DNA from: a virus
Direction: 5' to 3' (one strand)
IMG/VR virus record: IMGVR_UViG_3300046167_000869
Coordinates: 1-64,000 of that record
DNA: 64,000 nt
Part shown: positions 41,137 to 50,663 of the stretch, piece after piece
Layout: each line of letters begins with the position of its first letter
Position numbering within the stretch: position 1 is the first letter of the stretch
The notes under the pieces: generated by a model
What the model saw: only the letters and a program-made list of their open reading frames with translations
The model's database searches: none
What the model was told of the DNA's origin: nothing
Made by a program: the position numbers and the translations under genes

Positions 41137-42488
41137 TTGATCTACAAGAGATGATCACAGCCCCGTATCATCAAGCTCAGATCACACTCCAGATCCCCTT
41201 GCATGAGCAGAGTGAGGCGCTGCCCTACTATGAGGACACAGGCGCAGTCAATCTTGACGCGTGGCTTATTGTGAGTGAGTGGATCGAGCGGGAAGGTGTA
41301 GAGCGCGCCGTGTTCCTAGGGCGCTTAAACGCTGTCAGTTATGGGATCGAAGCGCTCTCTGAGCCCGATCTAGCGGGCATGATCGCCGCGCCTGAGATCA
41401 CGATCACAGCGGGCTCATTTATAGCGCCTCTTATAGAGTCTCAAGTTTACCTCTCGGGCAAGTCATTATTCAGCGGGCACATTTACGAGTTAAAAGCTTT
41501 CGGCCGTCTGTTAAAGCGCGTCTTGAGCCGCGTGTTGAGGTCAGATGTAGGCTCAGTGTTGAGGGCGCTTTATAACGAGTTCTCGCCTCATTATCGACTA
41601 CCCAAGACACTCGCAGGCGGCGCGAAGCTCAGCGCTTTACCCGTCATCCACTCACAGGCCCGCGCGCGGCAGTTTGCGCCAGAGCGCGCCCCGCTCTTTA
41701 GGTCTGTGTTTGGCCGCGCCGTTAACGCCGCGCACATTAGGCCCACCGGCGCGCCGTGGTCGATCCTCTCTAGTTTTTTTGATGTCGATCCTAGCCTTAT
41801 CGAGTTCTACCCATCGCTTGAGCCCGCGAGCGTCTCAGGTGAGGTGAGCGACTTCTTAGGCTCCACACCCGTGATCATCTATAGACTGAAGCCGTTCATC
41901 TTCGAGGCGTTGAGCTCACAAGGTGTAGACCCGAACGCCCCCGCGCAACAAGAGCACGCGGCGCGGCTCTCGCGGATCATTACCGCAGATGAGATCATCA
42001 GGCTAGGTGTAAGCGCCAACGCTCAAGACCGTGTAAACTCGGTCTATGTAGACACGCCTTTCAATGAGTCCAGAGGCGTTGAAGCCTTCGGGCTAGTAGG
42101 CACACCGACGCTTGACCGCGAGGATATCGAGCGCGCAGGGCTCAGGATGTACCGTGGACAGTGGCCGTTTTTCCCCCAAGGCCGCGCGAGTAAAGCGGGC
42201 TCACTTAATCGTGAGGTCCAATACACCATCGAGATCGTAGACCGCCTCACTCGCGGAGCGCACCGCTATTTAAGCGGCACAGCCAACACAGCGCAGAGGC
42301 TAGACATTAGAGCGGGTATGTGGGTAAAGTTTGAGACGCCCGCCCATGATGAGACGCGCTATTTCTGCGCTTATGTTGAGACCATCTCTCACAGCACAAG
42401 AGCGCTCTCAGGTGGAGTGATCACTAGACGCTCTACATTATCCCTAACACGCGGGTTTTACACGACAGGAGAGCCCGTTCATGATTAA
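41133..42488 (+). CDS. Baseplate hub protein, gpD-like (451 aa)
   Basis: Features fit a gpD-type hub: an opening beta domain (MIDLQEMITAPYHQAQITLQ; HEQSEALPYYEDTGAVNLDA), central helical sequence, and a C-terminal domain with YLSGTANTAQRLDIRAGMWV and RYFCAYVETISHSTRALSGG ending in SLTRGFYTTGE, the kind of stretch seen near the end of late-control/hub proteins. It lies between tape measure and spike-like genes. The hub connects the tube to the spike. Assignment is by pattern and order. Confidence 0.62.
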   Translation: MIDLQEMITAPYHQAQITLQIPLHEQSEALPYYEDTGAVNLDAWLIVSEWIEREGVERAVFLGRLNAVSYGIEALSEPDLAGMIAAPEITITAGSFIAPLIESQVYLSGKSLFSGHIYELKAFGRLLKRVLSRVLRSDVGSVLRALYNEFSPHYRLPKTLAGGAKLSALPVIHSQARARQFAPERAPLFRSVFGRAVNAAHIRPTGAPWSILSSFFDVDPSLIEFYPSLEPASVSGEVSDFLGSTPVIIYRLKPFIFEALSSQGVDPNAPAQQEHAARLSRIITADEIIRLGVSANAQDRVNSVYVDTPFNESRGVEAFGLVGTPTLDREDIERAGLRMYRGQWPFFPQGRASKAGSLNREVQYTIEIVDRLTRGAHRYLSGTANTAQRLDIRAGMWVKFETPAHDETRYFCAYVETISHSTRALSGGVITRRSTLSLTRGFYTTGEPVHD

Positions 42489-43167
42489 GAATTTCATAGG
42501 CTTGAAGAGCGCGCGCTTGGCAGTAATGCAAGTGATCGACCGCTACATTACAGAGAGCACGCCTGAGATTGATCTGATTGATTTCAATGGGATTGTTTAC
42601 ACAGGGTGTACAGTGATCTCTTTAGGCGGTGGAGACCTCGACAGGATGAGCACACCCGCGATCAATGCGGAGGTCCTGACGATTCAACAGGGCGCGGGCG
42701 CCCCCTACATCATAGGCGTGTTGGGCGAGGATCAGAATTACGTAGACGGGATCACGCTAGACAGCGCGGGTGAGTATCCCGCCGACCAAATCAGCATTGA
42801 TCACAACGAGCTCAAGAGCGCAGGCGCGCGGATTATCGCAGGTGAAAGCGCGCTCTATCTCTCACCACGCGCCAGAGTTCAAGGCGTGCTAGAGGTGAGC
42901 TCAGGAGCAACACCGGCGCAGCATATCGCAGTAGCAGAGCCCACGATAGAAACCCTAGAGACCTATCAAGCGCGGCTCGATGAGCTCAGAACAGCGGTGC
43001 TAAGCCTCCAAACAGCGCTCGCTAGTGTAGTGAGCGCGGCTTCACTTGATGTGGTCTCAGGCGCCCCAACAGCACTAAGCGCGGTGAGCTTACCCTCTGA
43101 TCAGATAGAGACAATCACCCCCCCGTCTGATAGAATAGCCTCAGAGATCGCGAAGATAGAGAGGTGA
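42481..43167 (+). CDS. Baseplate spike-like protein (228 aa)
   Basis: Starts MIKNFIGLKSARLAVMQVID and contains VYTGCTVISLGGGDLDRMST and APYIIGVLGEDQNYVDGITL, resembling the OB-fold region of gpV-type spikes. The C-terminal third is a predicted coiled coil (TIETLETYQARLDELRTAVL). It overlaps the hub gene by 8 bp. The GAGGTG ribosome-binding site of the next gene lies at its 3' end. Confidence 0.55.
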   Translation: MIKNFIGLKSARLAVMQVIDRYITESTPEIDLIDFNGIVYTGCTVISLGGGDLDRMSTPAINAEVLTIQQGAGAPYIIGVLGEDQNYVDGITLDSAGEYPADQISIDHNELKSAGARIIAGESALYLSPRARVQGVLEVSSGATPAQHIAVAEPTIETLETYQARLDELRTAVLSLQTALASVVSAASLDVVSGAPTALSAVSLPSDQIETITPPSDRIASEIAKIER

Positions 43168-43171
43168 AAAC

Positions 43172-44752
43172 GTGCCGAGTTCAGGTATAAAAATAGGAGG
43201 CGCTTTAGGAGGCGCGCTAGCCGCGCTCGCACGCGTGAACATCCGCTATCTTGTTGAGTGGCACAGAAACAGCGCACTGTATCGCGCTGTGAGCTTACCA
43301 CTACCCCCTAACGCGCTCAGCGTATCCGCTCAAGCCCCCAGCCAAGTGACCTACACGCTCGGCCAACCTATCAGAGAGTTAGGGCGCTATAGACAGCGCA
43401 CGATAGAACTATCAGGGAGCGCGGGTTATGACGCGCGGCCCAGCTTCACCGCCACAGGCGCGATCACCTCACAGCTAGGCCCAGCTATCCTGATAGCGTT
43501 TTCTCGGTTCCTAGAGGAGTATCAGAGGACAGCGGCCAACGAGGGCACAGAGTCGCACGAACTCATTTTTAGAGCGCTTGACGAAGAGATTCACCTCAAA
43601 GTAGAGGTGGGCACTCTAGCTTTTGAGCGCAACGCAGACAGTTCTAATCTAGCGCCCGAGTGGTCTCTATCTCTTCAATCCTACGATGATGCGGCGCCGG
43701 CGCCTGAAGATGCTTTGTTTGATCTTGAGGGCGCGCTCTCAAGGGTCACGTCAGCTATTCAGTTCATGGCCGACGGTGTAGCCGTCGCACAGCTTCTCAC
43801 AGAGGGCTCCAACGCCTATGTGAGACGAGGAATCAGCGGGCCGCTAATCGCGCTAGATAAGCTCACAAGCGCCGCTAGCGGTACTATGAACGGACTAAGA
43901 GAGCTCGCAGACATCCCCGCCGATATCCTGAGACAGATCAGCAAGACCGCCGGATCATTAAGGAGCGCGGGCGAGCTACTCGTAAACGATTTGATCACCT
44001 ACGATGATGAGTTTAGCGCGGAATGGTCGCTATTACGAAGCATCTTTGGCGCAGTAGAAGAGATTGAGATCCAAGCGGAGAGCGTAAGCGCGATCATTCC
44101 TCTGCCTGAGCTTGAGACCGCGACCGCGCCGCCCCTAGTGCCTAGCGCCTCAGAGCCCGTGATAGCGCCGCTTAGAGACCTCATCCCCACGACCGCCTAC
44201 AGGCTCAGGCTAGGTGAGGATTTACGCACCATAGCCGCGCGTGTATTCAGCGACGCGGAGAGGTGGCCTGAGCTCTCAAGGCTCAATGGTTGGCTGAGCG
44301 CCGACCGCGACGGGCGAGGACAGCCGCCGCGCGCGGGCTCAGTGATACTCATCCCTGATATAATTCAGAGCGGCGCACCAACACAACGCGAGCCCCACGG
44401 CGTTGATCTCTTCATTGATCCCGCGACAGGTGATCTTGATCTTGTCGCTGATGATCTCGCGACGGTCAGAGGATCAAGGAACCTAGAGCAAGCGCTCACT
44501 CATCGCCTTCACACGCGCCAGGGAGAGACACCCATCCTGACCGCGTATGGCCTACCTCTCACTATAGGTGAGCGCGTGACCACGACGAGCGCGGGCTACC
44601 TCAGCGCGCATATCAGAGAGCAGTTAGCGCGAGATCTTAGAGTTGAGAGCGTGAGCGTGATCGAGCTCTCAGATAGGGGCGATCATTTGAGCGCGGCGCT
44701 CGAATTTACAGCGCGCGCGGGCGGGCTCATCACATCTCAAGTGAGGTTATAA
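43172..44752 (+). CDS. Fused baseplate protein: N-terminal domain, LysM-like domain and gp25-like domain (526 aa)
   Basis: The start is GTG after GAGGTGAAAAC. Residues 1-180 include VEWHRNSALYRAVSLPLPPN and LSGSAGYDARPSFTATGA. Residues about 340-395 form a LysM-like segment (YRLRLGEDLRTIAARVFSDA, WPELSRLNGW, PRAGSVILIPD) as in phage proteins next to the hub. Residues about 405-526 match the gpW/gp25 wedge family: LATVRGSRNLEQALTHRLHT, RQGETPILTAYGLPLTIG and YLSAHIREQLARDLRVESVS. In most phages these are separate genes, so this is a domain fusion joining sheath-contacting wedge to hub. Confidence 0.78.
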   Translation: MPSSGIKIGGALGGALAALARVNIRYLVEWHRNSALYRAVSLPLPPNALSVSAQAPSQVTYTLGQPIRELGRYRQRTIELSGSAGYDARPSFTATGAITSQLGPAILIAFSRFLEEYQRTAANEGTESHELIFRALDEEIHLKVEVGTLAFERNADSSNLAPEWSLSLQSYDDAAPAPEDALFDLEGALSRVTSAIQFMADGVAVAQLLTEGSNAYVRRGISGPLIALDKLTSAASGTMNGLRELADIPADILRQISKTAGSLRSAGELLVNDLITYDDEFSAEWSLLRSIFGAVEEIEIQAESVSAIIPLPELETATAPPLVPSASEPVIAPLRDLIPTTAYRLRLGEDLRTIAARVFSDAERWPELSRLNGWLSADRDGRGQPPRAGSVILIPDIIQSGAPTQREPHGVDLFIDPATGDLDLVADDLATVRGSRNLEQALTHRLHTRQGETPILTAYGLPLTIGERVTTTSAGYLSAHIREQLARDLRVESVSVIELSDRGDHLSAALEFTARAGGLITSQVRL

Positions 44753-44753
44753 A

Positions 44754-46154
44754 ATGGCATACGTTCCCAGAGCGCGCGACGAGTTAGCGCGCATATTTCT
44801 TGGCTCGCTTATCTCTCGTAGTGAGCTCACAGACACCGCCCAAGGGAGCGTTATTGACGTTCTAGCGCAGAGTATGGCGGCGCTTGCATCATCGACAGAG
44901 CGCAGGATTGCAGGCGTGAGAGATGCTTTTGATTTCCGCAACGCGACAGGCGCAGAGCTAGACGAGCGCCTAGCAGAGCTCCCCCCCGGCACCGTGACAC
45001 GGCTAGAGGCGACCACGGCGAGCGGAAGCCTTGACATTACTTTGACCGGCGCGCTTGGCTCAGATCTCACCATCGAAGCGGGCTCAGCCTTCAGCGCCTC
45101 GACCGCGCCAGAGGTCTTGTACACCTCAACCGCTGACCTCATTATTAGCGCGGGAGATGTGACAGGCTCACTCACAGTTGAAGCATCACTTGAAGGCCGC
45201 GCGGGTAACATCGCCGCGCAACGTATAGACACGATAGTGAGCGCGAGCCCCTCTATCTTATCGTGCGCGAATCCAGCCCCACTGACCAACGGCCAAGAGG
45301 CTGAGACAGACACAGCGCTTAAGCGTCGCGCTCTCCTTTACCTCCAAAGCTTAGCGCGCTCACAGCCACCCGCGCTTGAATTTGCCGCGCTGAGCTATGA
45401 GGGCGCGCGTATCACCCTCGCGTCACTTTACGAAGATCCGAGCGTCGCGGGAATGAGCTATCTCTATATTGATGATGGATCAGGTGAGTTAGGTCTGAGG
45501 ACCATCACGGGGAGGCGCTACACAGGCACAGCCACCGCGACCGGCCCCACGATCATTTATCACGACGGCCCCGCCGTGAATACCCTAACGATCACCTACA
45601 TAGACCCCTTGACGAGCATCACGCGTATGGTGAGCACCGCCGATTATGTGAGCGTTCCAGAGCGCGGAGTGATCTATTTAGACGCCGACGCGATCCCTGA
45701 CACCGCCGCGTGGACACTTGGTGCCTATGAAGTCTTCACCGGCCCCATAGCAGCCGTTCAGAGAATTATCGAAGGCGACCCCGCGACACCGAACAGCGCG
45801 CCCGGATGGAGAGCGGCAGGAACGCGCGTGAGGGTGTACCCCCCTAGCATCGCAAGGCTCAACGCTGACATCCACCTCACCCCAGAGAGCGGGTATGAGC
45901 TGAGCGCGCTCAGCGAGAGCGTAGAGGGAGCGTTGATTGACGCGCTCAGCGTGTACCGAATAGGAGAGCCCTTATATACCGCTCGACTCACTGAGATGAT
46001 CATGAGCGTGGACGGTGTGAGAAACATAGCGCTCTACGTCGCCGGAACGGGCGACGACGCCACGCCCCAAACGCTTGAGGATCTCTACCCCGCAGCTGAT
46101 AGAGTGATTAGACTAGGCACGCTCGCGATCATCCCGAGCCCCGAGGAGACCTGA
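44754..46154 (+). CDS. Baseplate J-like wedge protein (466 aa)
   Basis: Typical of the gpJ/gp47/T4 gp6 family: ELTDTAQGSVIDVLAQSMAA, GAELDERLAELPPGTVTRLE, the beta-rich FTAxGS-like GSAFSASTAPEVLYTSTADL, GRAGNIAAQRIDTIVSASPS and GQEAETDTALKRRALLYLQS. The C-terminal half has PPSIARLNADIHLTPESGYE and IGEPLYTARLTEMIMSVDGV. It follows the gp25-like domain directly, as in other contractile systems, and forms the baseplate wedge. Confidence 0.88.
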   Translation: MAYVPRARDELARIFLGSLISRSELTDTAQGSVIDVLAQSMAALASSTERRIAGVRDAFDFRNATGAELDERLAELPPGTVTRLEATTASGSLDITLTGALGSDLTIEAGSAFSASTAPEVLYTSTADLIISAGDVTGSLTVEASLEGRAGNIAAQRIDTIVSASPSILSCANPAPLTNGQEAETDTALKRRALLYLQSLARSQPPALEFAALSYEGARITLASLYEDPSVAGMSYLYIDDGSGELGLRTITGRRYTGTATATGPTIIYHDGPAVNTLTITYIDPLTSITRMVSTADYVSVPERGVIYLDADAIPDTAAWTLGAYEVFTGPIAAVQRIIEGDPATPNSAPGWRAAGTRVRVYPPSIARLNADIHLTPESGYELSALSESVEGALIDALSVYRIGEPLYTARLTEMIMSVDGVRNIALYVAGTGDDATPQTLEDLYPAADRVIRLGTLAIIPSPEET

Positions 46155-46156
46155 AA

Positions 46157-47653
46157 ATGGATAGAGTAAAATTCCAACCGTTAGAGCGCGCCGATTTAGA
46201 GGACGTAAAAGCGCTCACTGATCTAGCCTATGAATATGATCAAAGGGCACTCGGGGCGCTTTTAGGCGCCGCAGATCTAAGCGCCTATGACGGCGGGCTA
46301 TTGAGTGGCCCCGCGCTCACCTACGCTCACGCTACAGGGTTTCTCACGCTGAGCTCGTGTAGCTACCTAGAGATCACAGCAGGCGGCGCGCCGACAGACG
46401 CGAACGGGAACAGTTTAAGCCCAGAGGCGCGCGTGATTAGGTTCGACTCAAGCGCAAGCTCTCACATTAACAGCCCTGTAGACATCAGCGCGGCGCGCAC
46501 CGTGGGCACCACCTACACGCTCTACGCTCGATCCATTCAGGTCGCCGCAGACACAAGCGCGCGGCGCCGTTGGGATGTAGGCAGCTCTCAAGAGGTGAGC
46601 TATTCACCCACGACGCGACTTAGGGAGCGTGTGGAGTTCAGCGCAGGTGTAGCGAGGCCCGCTGAGACCACCGCCGCCGACGTTGGGCAATGGGCGCCTC
46701 TGCTCACGTATGAAGTAGACAGCGCCGGAGTTTTGACACATACACCGATCAGCGCGCTAGACGTATCAGACGCGCGCGCCATTGCGTTTCTTCAACCGGA
46801 AGGAGACGCGGAAACTCTCTCAACCCATCAGTTCTTAAACACCGCGTCAACGGGCACAGAAAGCCGCGCTTTAGGCTTAAACGGCCTCTTGAGTGTCCTC
46901 AAACACATAGCCTACAGAGCCGCTCAAGATGGTTTGAACGACCAATTACACACGCCCACAATAAACGCCCGTTGGTATGAGACCCCTCTCATCTCATTAG
47001 GCGAAGCCAGCGCAAGAATTGAACGCCTAGAAACTCGCTTAGCCGGTCTCTCTAGCGTGTTTCCTTTTAGTGTAGAAGTTCAGGTTAGGTTTCTCAGCGG
47101 CGCATATACCGAGAGCGTGAGAATCTCACAAAGCACTCAAAGCCCTTTTACGAATGAGCTCACAGTAGCCTTTGATAACAAATGGCGAACCGCAGGCACG
47201 ACGCCCGCCGCGTGGACAACGGTAACCACAGACGGCAGCTTAACCGGCGGTGATATCATTGAGCGTGTATCACACCCGGTATTCATCTTTGATAGCACGT
47301 TTACAGGTGGTGAGCTCTTCATGATTCAAGCTTTCCATACTATCCATGTTCTACGCGACGGAGCCAACACAACTACGACCCACTCAAGCGCAAGCACAAC
47401 AGGCGGCTTGATTACGGCACCGGTTGAGATAGGTCTATTAGAAGAGACTCAGCTCTCAGACGGTAGTTCACCCGCGCCGCGCGCGAGCCTCATCACCTCG
47501 CGCTCTTATTTAGACGATAGCTCCACAGAGATCACAGGTGCGAACGCTATAAAGGGCGTAGCATCCCTTGACCTTAGCGCTTTGAATCAAGACGTTACAG
47601 ATAATTTAGGGCTCACGCTCACTCTCAACTATCAGCTATTAGTGAGGCGATAA
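46157..47653 (+). CDS. Baseplate-attached structural protein (498 aa)
   Basis: Opens MDRVKFQPLERADLEDVKAL followed by LTDLAYEYDQRALGALLG, and is otherwise beta-rich with many Ser/Thr segments (YLEITAGGAPTDANGNSLSP; SAARTVGTTYTLYARSIQVA; GVASLDLSALNQDVTDNLGL). The gene order after gpJ suggests a wedge-distal or fibre-attachment protein. No catalytic motif. Confidence 0.62.
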   Translation: MDRVKFQPLERADLEDVKALTDLAYEYDQRALGALLGAADLSAYDGGLLSGPALTYAHATGFLTLSSCSYLEITAGGAPTDANGNSLSPEARVIRFDSSASSHINSPVDISAARTVGTTYTLYARSIQVAADTSARRRWDVGSSQEVSYSPTTRLRERVEFSAGVARPAETTAADVGQWAPLLTYEVDSAGVLTHTPISALDVSDARAIAFLQPEGDAETLSTHQFLNTASTGTESRALGLNGLLSVLKHIAYRAAQDGLNDQLHTPTINARWYETPLISLGEASARIERLETRLAGLSSVFPFSVEVQVRFLSGAYTESVRISQSTQSPFTNELTVAFDNKWRTAGTTPAAWTTVTTDGSLTGGDIIERVSHPVFIFDSTFTGGELFMIQAFHTIHVLRDGANTTTTHSSASTTGGLITAPVEIGLLEETQLSDGSSPAPRASLITSRSYLDDSSTEITGANAIKGVASLDLSALNQDVTDNLGLTLTLNYQLLVRR

Positions 47654-47654
47654 A

Positions 47655-48716
47655 ATGACGATCACAGCGCACGCGGGATGGACCCTAGACCCCGTATCAA
47701 ACGCAGACCCCACGATCACGCACAGCTTACCTTTAGCGGCTCAAAGTTATGGCGTGTTTGGTGGCGCGGTAGACAGCGCAGACCCTAGCGCGAGCTTCAG
47801 CTTCTCATGGTCGATCCTATTGCCCCGAACGGGCCAGACCGCGAGTTTATCAAGCGCTGCGATACAAGATCCCACGTTACAGAATGTTAACGATACATGG
47901 GGAGACGTGAGACTCTTCTTGGTTGCGACCAACACCGCGACAGCCGAGACGAGCGACAGCGACCCGCGCACCGCGCCCGCGAGCGCCTTTTGCACGTTGC
48001 AGATTGAGAGCGCGGCGAGATCACTTCGCCTTCCCGCGATAGGCTCAAGAGATTGGTACACCGCGCTAGATGCGATCACATCGACACTAGACACCCTCAC
48101 CATTAACAACGGTATAGACACCGCGACAGTTAACGTTTCAGGTGAGCTCATCTTAACGCTTGATGACGGCTCAAGCATAAACGCGGGCTCAGTGGTAGGA
48201 GCAGATGGAGCAGATGGAGCGAACGGGGCAGATGGAGCAGATGGAGCGAACGGGGCAGATGGAGCAGATGGAGCAGATGGAGCAGCAGGACCAAGCGAAC
48301 ACGAGCTCATGTACTCCGCTCATGTGACTCATTGGTACGACCTCGACAGCACCACCCTTCAGAGCGCGTTCAACCCCGTGAAAGTAGAACCCGTGGTGGG
48401 CCCGTGGCGCGTGCCCTATGACTGCACGCTCACTCACATGAGCGTAGCTGTAAGGAACGCCGGCCCAAACACCAACACCGCAAACTTTAACATTTTCACG
48501 ACCACTCAAGGAAACTGGAAGCTCGACACGATCACACACAATACACAGACCGTTTCGATTCTCTCGGCTCAAGCTAATATGCCCGCCTCTAATAAGCTCA
48601 CGTTTAGCCCCGCGATATCGCTGAGCGAGGGTGATTTATTCGGCGTCGCGATGAGCGCGCCATCACTTGGTGCCATGCACTCACTTAGTGTGAGTATCAA
48701 GGCCGAGGAGACCTGA
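47655..48716 (+). CDS. Tail fibre with collagen-like triplets (353 aa)
   Basis: An N-terminal beta-rich domain (HAGWTLDPVSNADPTITHSL; DSADPSASFSFSWSILLPRT) leads through a helical segment to a collagen-like run of Gly-X-Y triplets built from GAD and GAN (residues about 182-213), then a C-terminal domain starting PSEHELMYSAHVTHWYDLDS. Collagen-like stems are common in trimeric phage fibres. It probably projects from the baseplate and contacts the host. Confidence 0.75.
   Translation: MTITAHAGWTLDPVSNADPTITHSLPLAAQSYGVFGGAVDSADPSASFSFSWSILLPRTGQTASLSSAAIQDPTLQNVNDTWGDVRLFLVATNTATAETSDSDPRTAPASAFCTLQIESAARSLRLPAIGSRDWYTALDAITSTLDTLTINNGIDTATVNVSGELILTLDDGSSINAGSVVGADGADGANGADGADGANGADGADGADGAAGPSEHELMYSAHVTHWYDLDSTTLQSAFNPVKVEPVVGPWRVPYDCTLTHMSVAVRNAGPNTNTANFNIFTTTQGNWKLDTITHNTQTVSILSAQANMPASNKLTFSPAISLSEGDLFGVAMSAPSLGAMHSLSVSIKAEET
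48198..48293 (+). repeat. Collagen-like GGAGCAGAT / GGGGCAGAT repeat tract
   Basis: Ninety-six bases of 9-bp Gly-Ala-Asp and Gly-Ala-Asn codon units in tandem, in frame with the fibre gene. Copy number can vary by slippage without disturbing the frame. Confidence 0.85.
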
Positions 48717-48718
48717 TC

Positions 48719-49507
48719 ATGAAAGGCTATGGTGACCCCGAGAGCGGCGGGTTTGGCTACGGCGACCCTGAGAGCTTAGCAGGCTCAGTTCTAGAGCGCG
48801 GCTATGGATCGCCAAATCAAGAGGCGCTCATTTATCTTGAGCTCCGATCAACGCGCGTCCATCATCGAGGCGGCGCACAAATCCAGCTCACAGGCCCCCT
48901 CTCTGATGAGCTCGCGCCCTATCGGTTATCAATGCAGGTTGATGGCGTCACCACATATCTCTATTCAGGGATCGCAGGCCAAGGCCCCAATCTGATCAAG
49001 CGGCGAGGTGATCTTGAGGCGTTCACACCACCGGCGCCGGCGGGCTCATATGTGCTCACTCTACATTGCGGCCCGAGCTTTCTCACGACCTACACCGTAG
49101 GCTCAGCGCTAGTGATAGAGCCTGATAATCGAGGCGCTCAGCGCTACACAGCGCGCAGTCTACCACCGAGCTTTTACACGACCGGCGCACGCTTCAGCGG
49201 CCAGGAGCCGGTGGACCTCGCGACAGTCAAGCCCCCGCGCCCCGCCCAATTGCACCAGATCGTGGACATCTTCGGGCGCATCTCTCAAGAGCATGCGGGT
49301 AGTGCTCAGACAGTGCTAACGCGAGACCACGCGCGAGGCGAGACCGCGCTAGAGCTAGAGAGCCTGCTAGGTTTAGGTGAGAGCGGCGCTATATACATTG
49401 ACGCTCGTCGCTACGCATACACCGTCTCAGGATCTCAGCTCACTCTGAGCTCAGGTCTCAAGAGCGCACAGCCGGAACTCAGCGAGGTGATTAGCGATGC
49501 TCCGTGA
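48719..49507 (+). CDS. Baseplate/tail structural protein with GYGDPES repeats (262 aa)
   Basis: The N-terminus has repeats: GYGDPESGGFGYGDPES, then GYGSPN. The rest is beta-rich (IYLELRSTRVHHRGGAQIQL; YRLSMQVDGVTTYLYSGIAG; GSYVLTLHCGPSFLTTYTVG) and ends with an Ala/Glu-rich segment (LTRDHARGETALELESLLGL). Position among baseplate genes and coupling to the next gene indicate a virion protein. The function of the GYGDP repeats is unknown to me. Confidence 0.62.
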   Translation: MKGYGDPESGGFGYGDPESLAGSVLERGYGSPNQEALIYLELRSTRVHHRGGAQIQLTGPLSDELAPYRLSMQVDGVTTYLYSGIAGQGPNLIKRRGDLEAFTPPAPAGSYVLTLHCGPSFLTTYTVGSALVIEPDNRGAQRYTARSLPPSFYTTGARFSGQEPVDLATVKPPRPAQLHQIVDIFGRISQEHAGSAQTVLTRDHARGETALELESLLGLGESGAIYIDARRYAYTVSGSQLTLSSGLKSAQPELSEVISDAP

Positions 49508-50297
49508 AGACAACCACATTAGAGAGGCCCGCGCAGATACCCAGATTCACCGCGCGCCGAGAGATTACCTTGAAACCCTCGCGACGCTTTACGACCTGCC
49601 CCTACAGGCGACCGAGACACCACACCTCTCACAGCGCGCGTTTATTCACGAGGCGCTGTACAGTGTGCGAGGATCTTACACCGCGCTCATTAATCAGCTC
49701 AGCGGCCTTTTCAGGCATCTCATCGAGGAGACCACAGCGACGCTCACACCGAGCGCCGATCCTTATTTAACATCGTCAGACATCACTAGCGCATGGGGAG
49801 AGGAACGCTTAATCAGAGTATCAGGCGCGCTGTATCACTCAACCCGCTACGACAGCGGCACCGCCAGGCTTTATCTGAGCCCCGCGCGATCACTCGCGAT
49901 CACGGGCGCGCCTACGAGCGGGAGCGCTCAGAGCGTAGATGTTGAGCTACTCCCCTTTGTGATCAGAGAGCCCCAACCAGCGCAGATCAAAGCACAACGC
50001 GGGCGCACCGTTGAGGCTCAGTGCACTGTGATCATTGACATGATATCTCCTGAGACCGAGATCACCCCGCCTAGCTATTGGCGAGAGAACGCAGACGCGC
50101 GCACCAGTGACCCCTTCGGCGCTCACATCCTCGACATCTTCAGCGCGACAGAGAGCGAGCGCAACGGAGGTCAGCCGCCCTATCCTCTCTATTTCACAGG
50201 TGAGGATTTTGGACCCTCGATTCGGTCACTACTCAGCGATCTATTAGCCGCAGGCGTTGAGCTCAGAATGAGGCTCAAACGCACGTATAACCCCTAG
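49497..50297 (+). CDS. Distal baseplate or tail protein (266 aa)
   Basis: Opens MLREDNHIREARADTQIHRA and RDYLETLATLYDLPLQATET, then HEALYSVRGSYTALINQLSG, reminiscent of gpI-type tail proteins that follow gpJ in many contractile systems. The C-terminal portion includes MISPETEITPPSYWRENADA, PYPLYFTGEDFGPSIRSLLS and ends LRMRLKRTYNP. It overlaps the preceding gene by 11 bp. Assignment is tentative. Confidence 0.55.
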   Translation: MLREDNHIREARADTQIHRAPRDYLETLATLYDLPLQATETPHLSQRAFIHEALYSVRGSYTALINQLSGLFRHLIEETTATLTPSADPYLTSSDITSAWGEERLIRVSGALYHSTRYDSGTARLYLSPARSLAITGAPTSGSAQSVDVELLPFVIREPQPAQIKAQRGRTVEAQCTVIIDMISPETEITPPSYWRENADARTSDPFGAHILDIFSATESERNGGQPPYPLYFTGEDFGPSIRSLLSDLLAAGVELRMRLKRTYNP

Positions 50298-50315
50298 TAA
50301 ATAAAAGGCTTTATC

Positions 50316-50663
50316 ATGGAGATCAACCCCTCACTCTTACCACTTGAAACTCTCGCTTGGACAGCGATCAGCGCGTGGGCGCTTGTTGAGTGGTCCAGAC
50401 CGCTCTTAGACATGTTCAAGGTCTCAGGCCCCCAGCGCGTGTTAGCTCTCCGCTCAATGGCATTGATAGTGGGCGCGGTCGTGGGCGCGCTCATCCATCC
50501 AGAGGTCACAGAAGATGAGAGCCTTGTTTTGTACGGCGCAATCATAGGCATGGGCGCCGGCGCGATGAATAGCATTATCGTGAGCATCCTTAAGCGCAAG
50601 GTGAGCGCGGCGGTGGGAGCGCCAGAGCTTGAGAAGGGTGATGATAATGACACAGCCAATTGA
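50316..50663 (+). CDS. Holin-like membrane protein (115 aa)
   Basis: Hydrophobic segments: LETLAWTAISAWALVEW, then ALRSMALIVGAVVGALI and GAIIGMGAGAMNSIIVSIL, with a charged C-terminal tail (EKGDDNDTAN). Small size, two or three membrane spans, charged tail and position just before two spanin-like genes fit a holin, which times lysis by opening the inner membrane. The stop lies inside the next gene. Confidence 0.6.
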   Translation: MEINPSLLPLETLAWTAISAWALVEWSRPLLDMFKVSGPQRVLALRSMALIVGAVVGALIHPEVTEDESLVLYGAIIGMGAGAMNSIIVSILKRKVSAAVGAPELEKGDDNDTAN

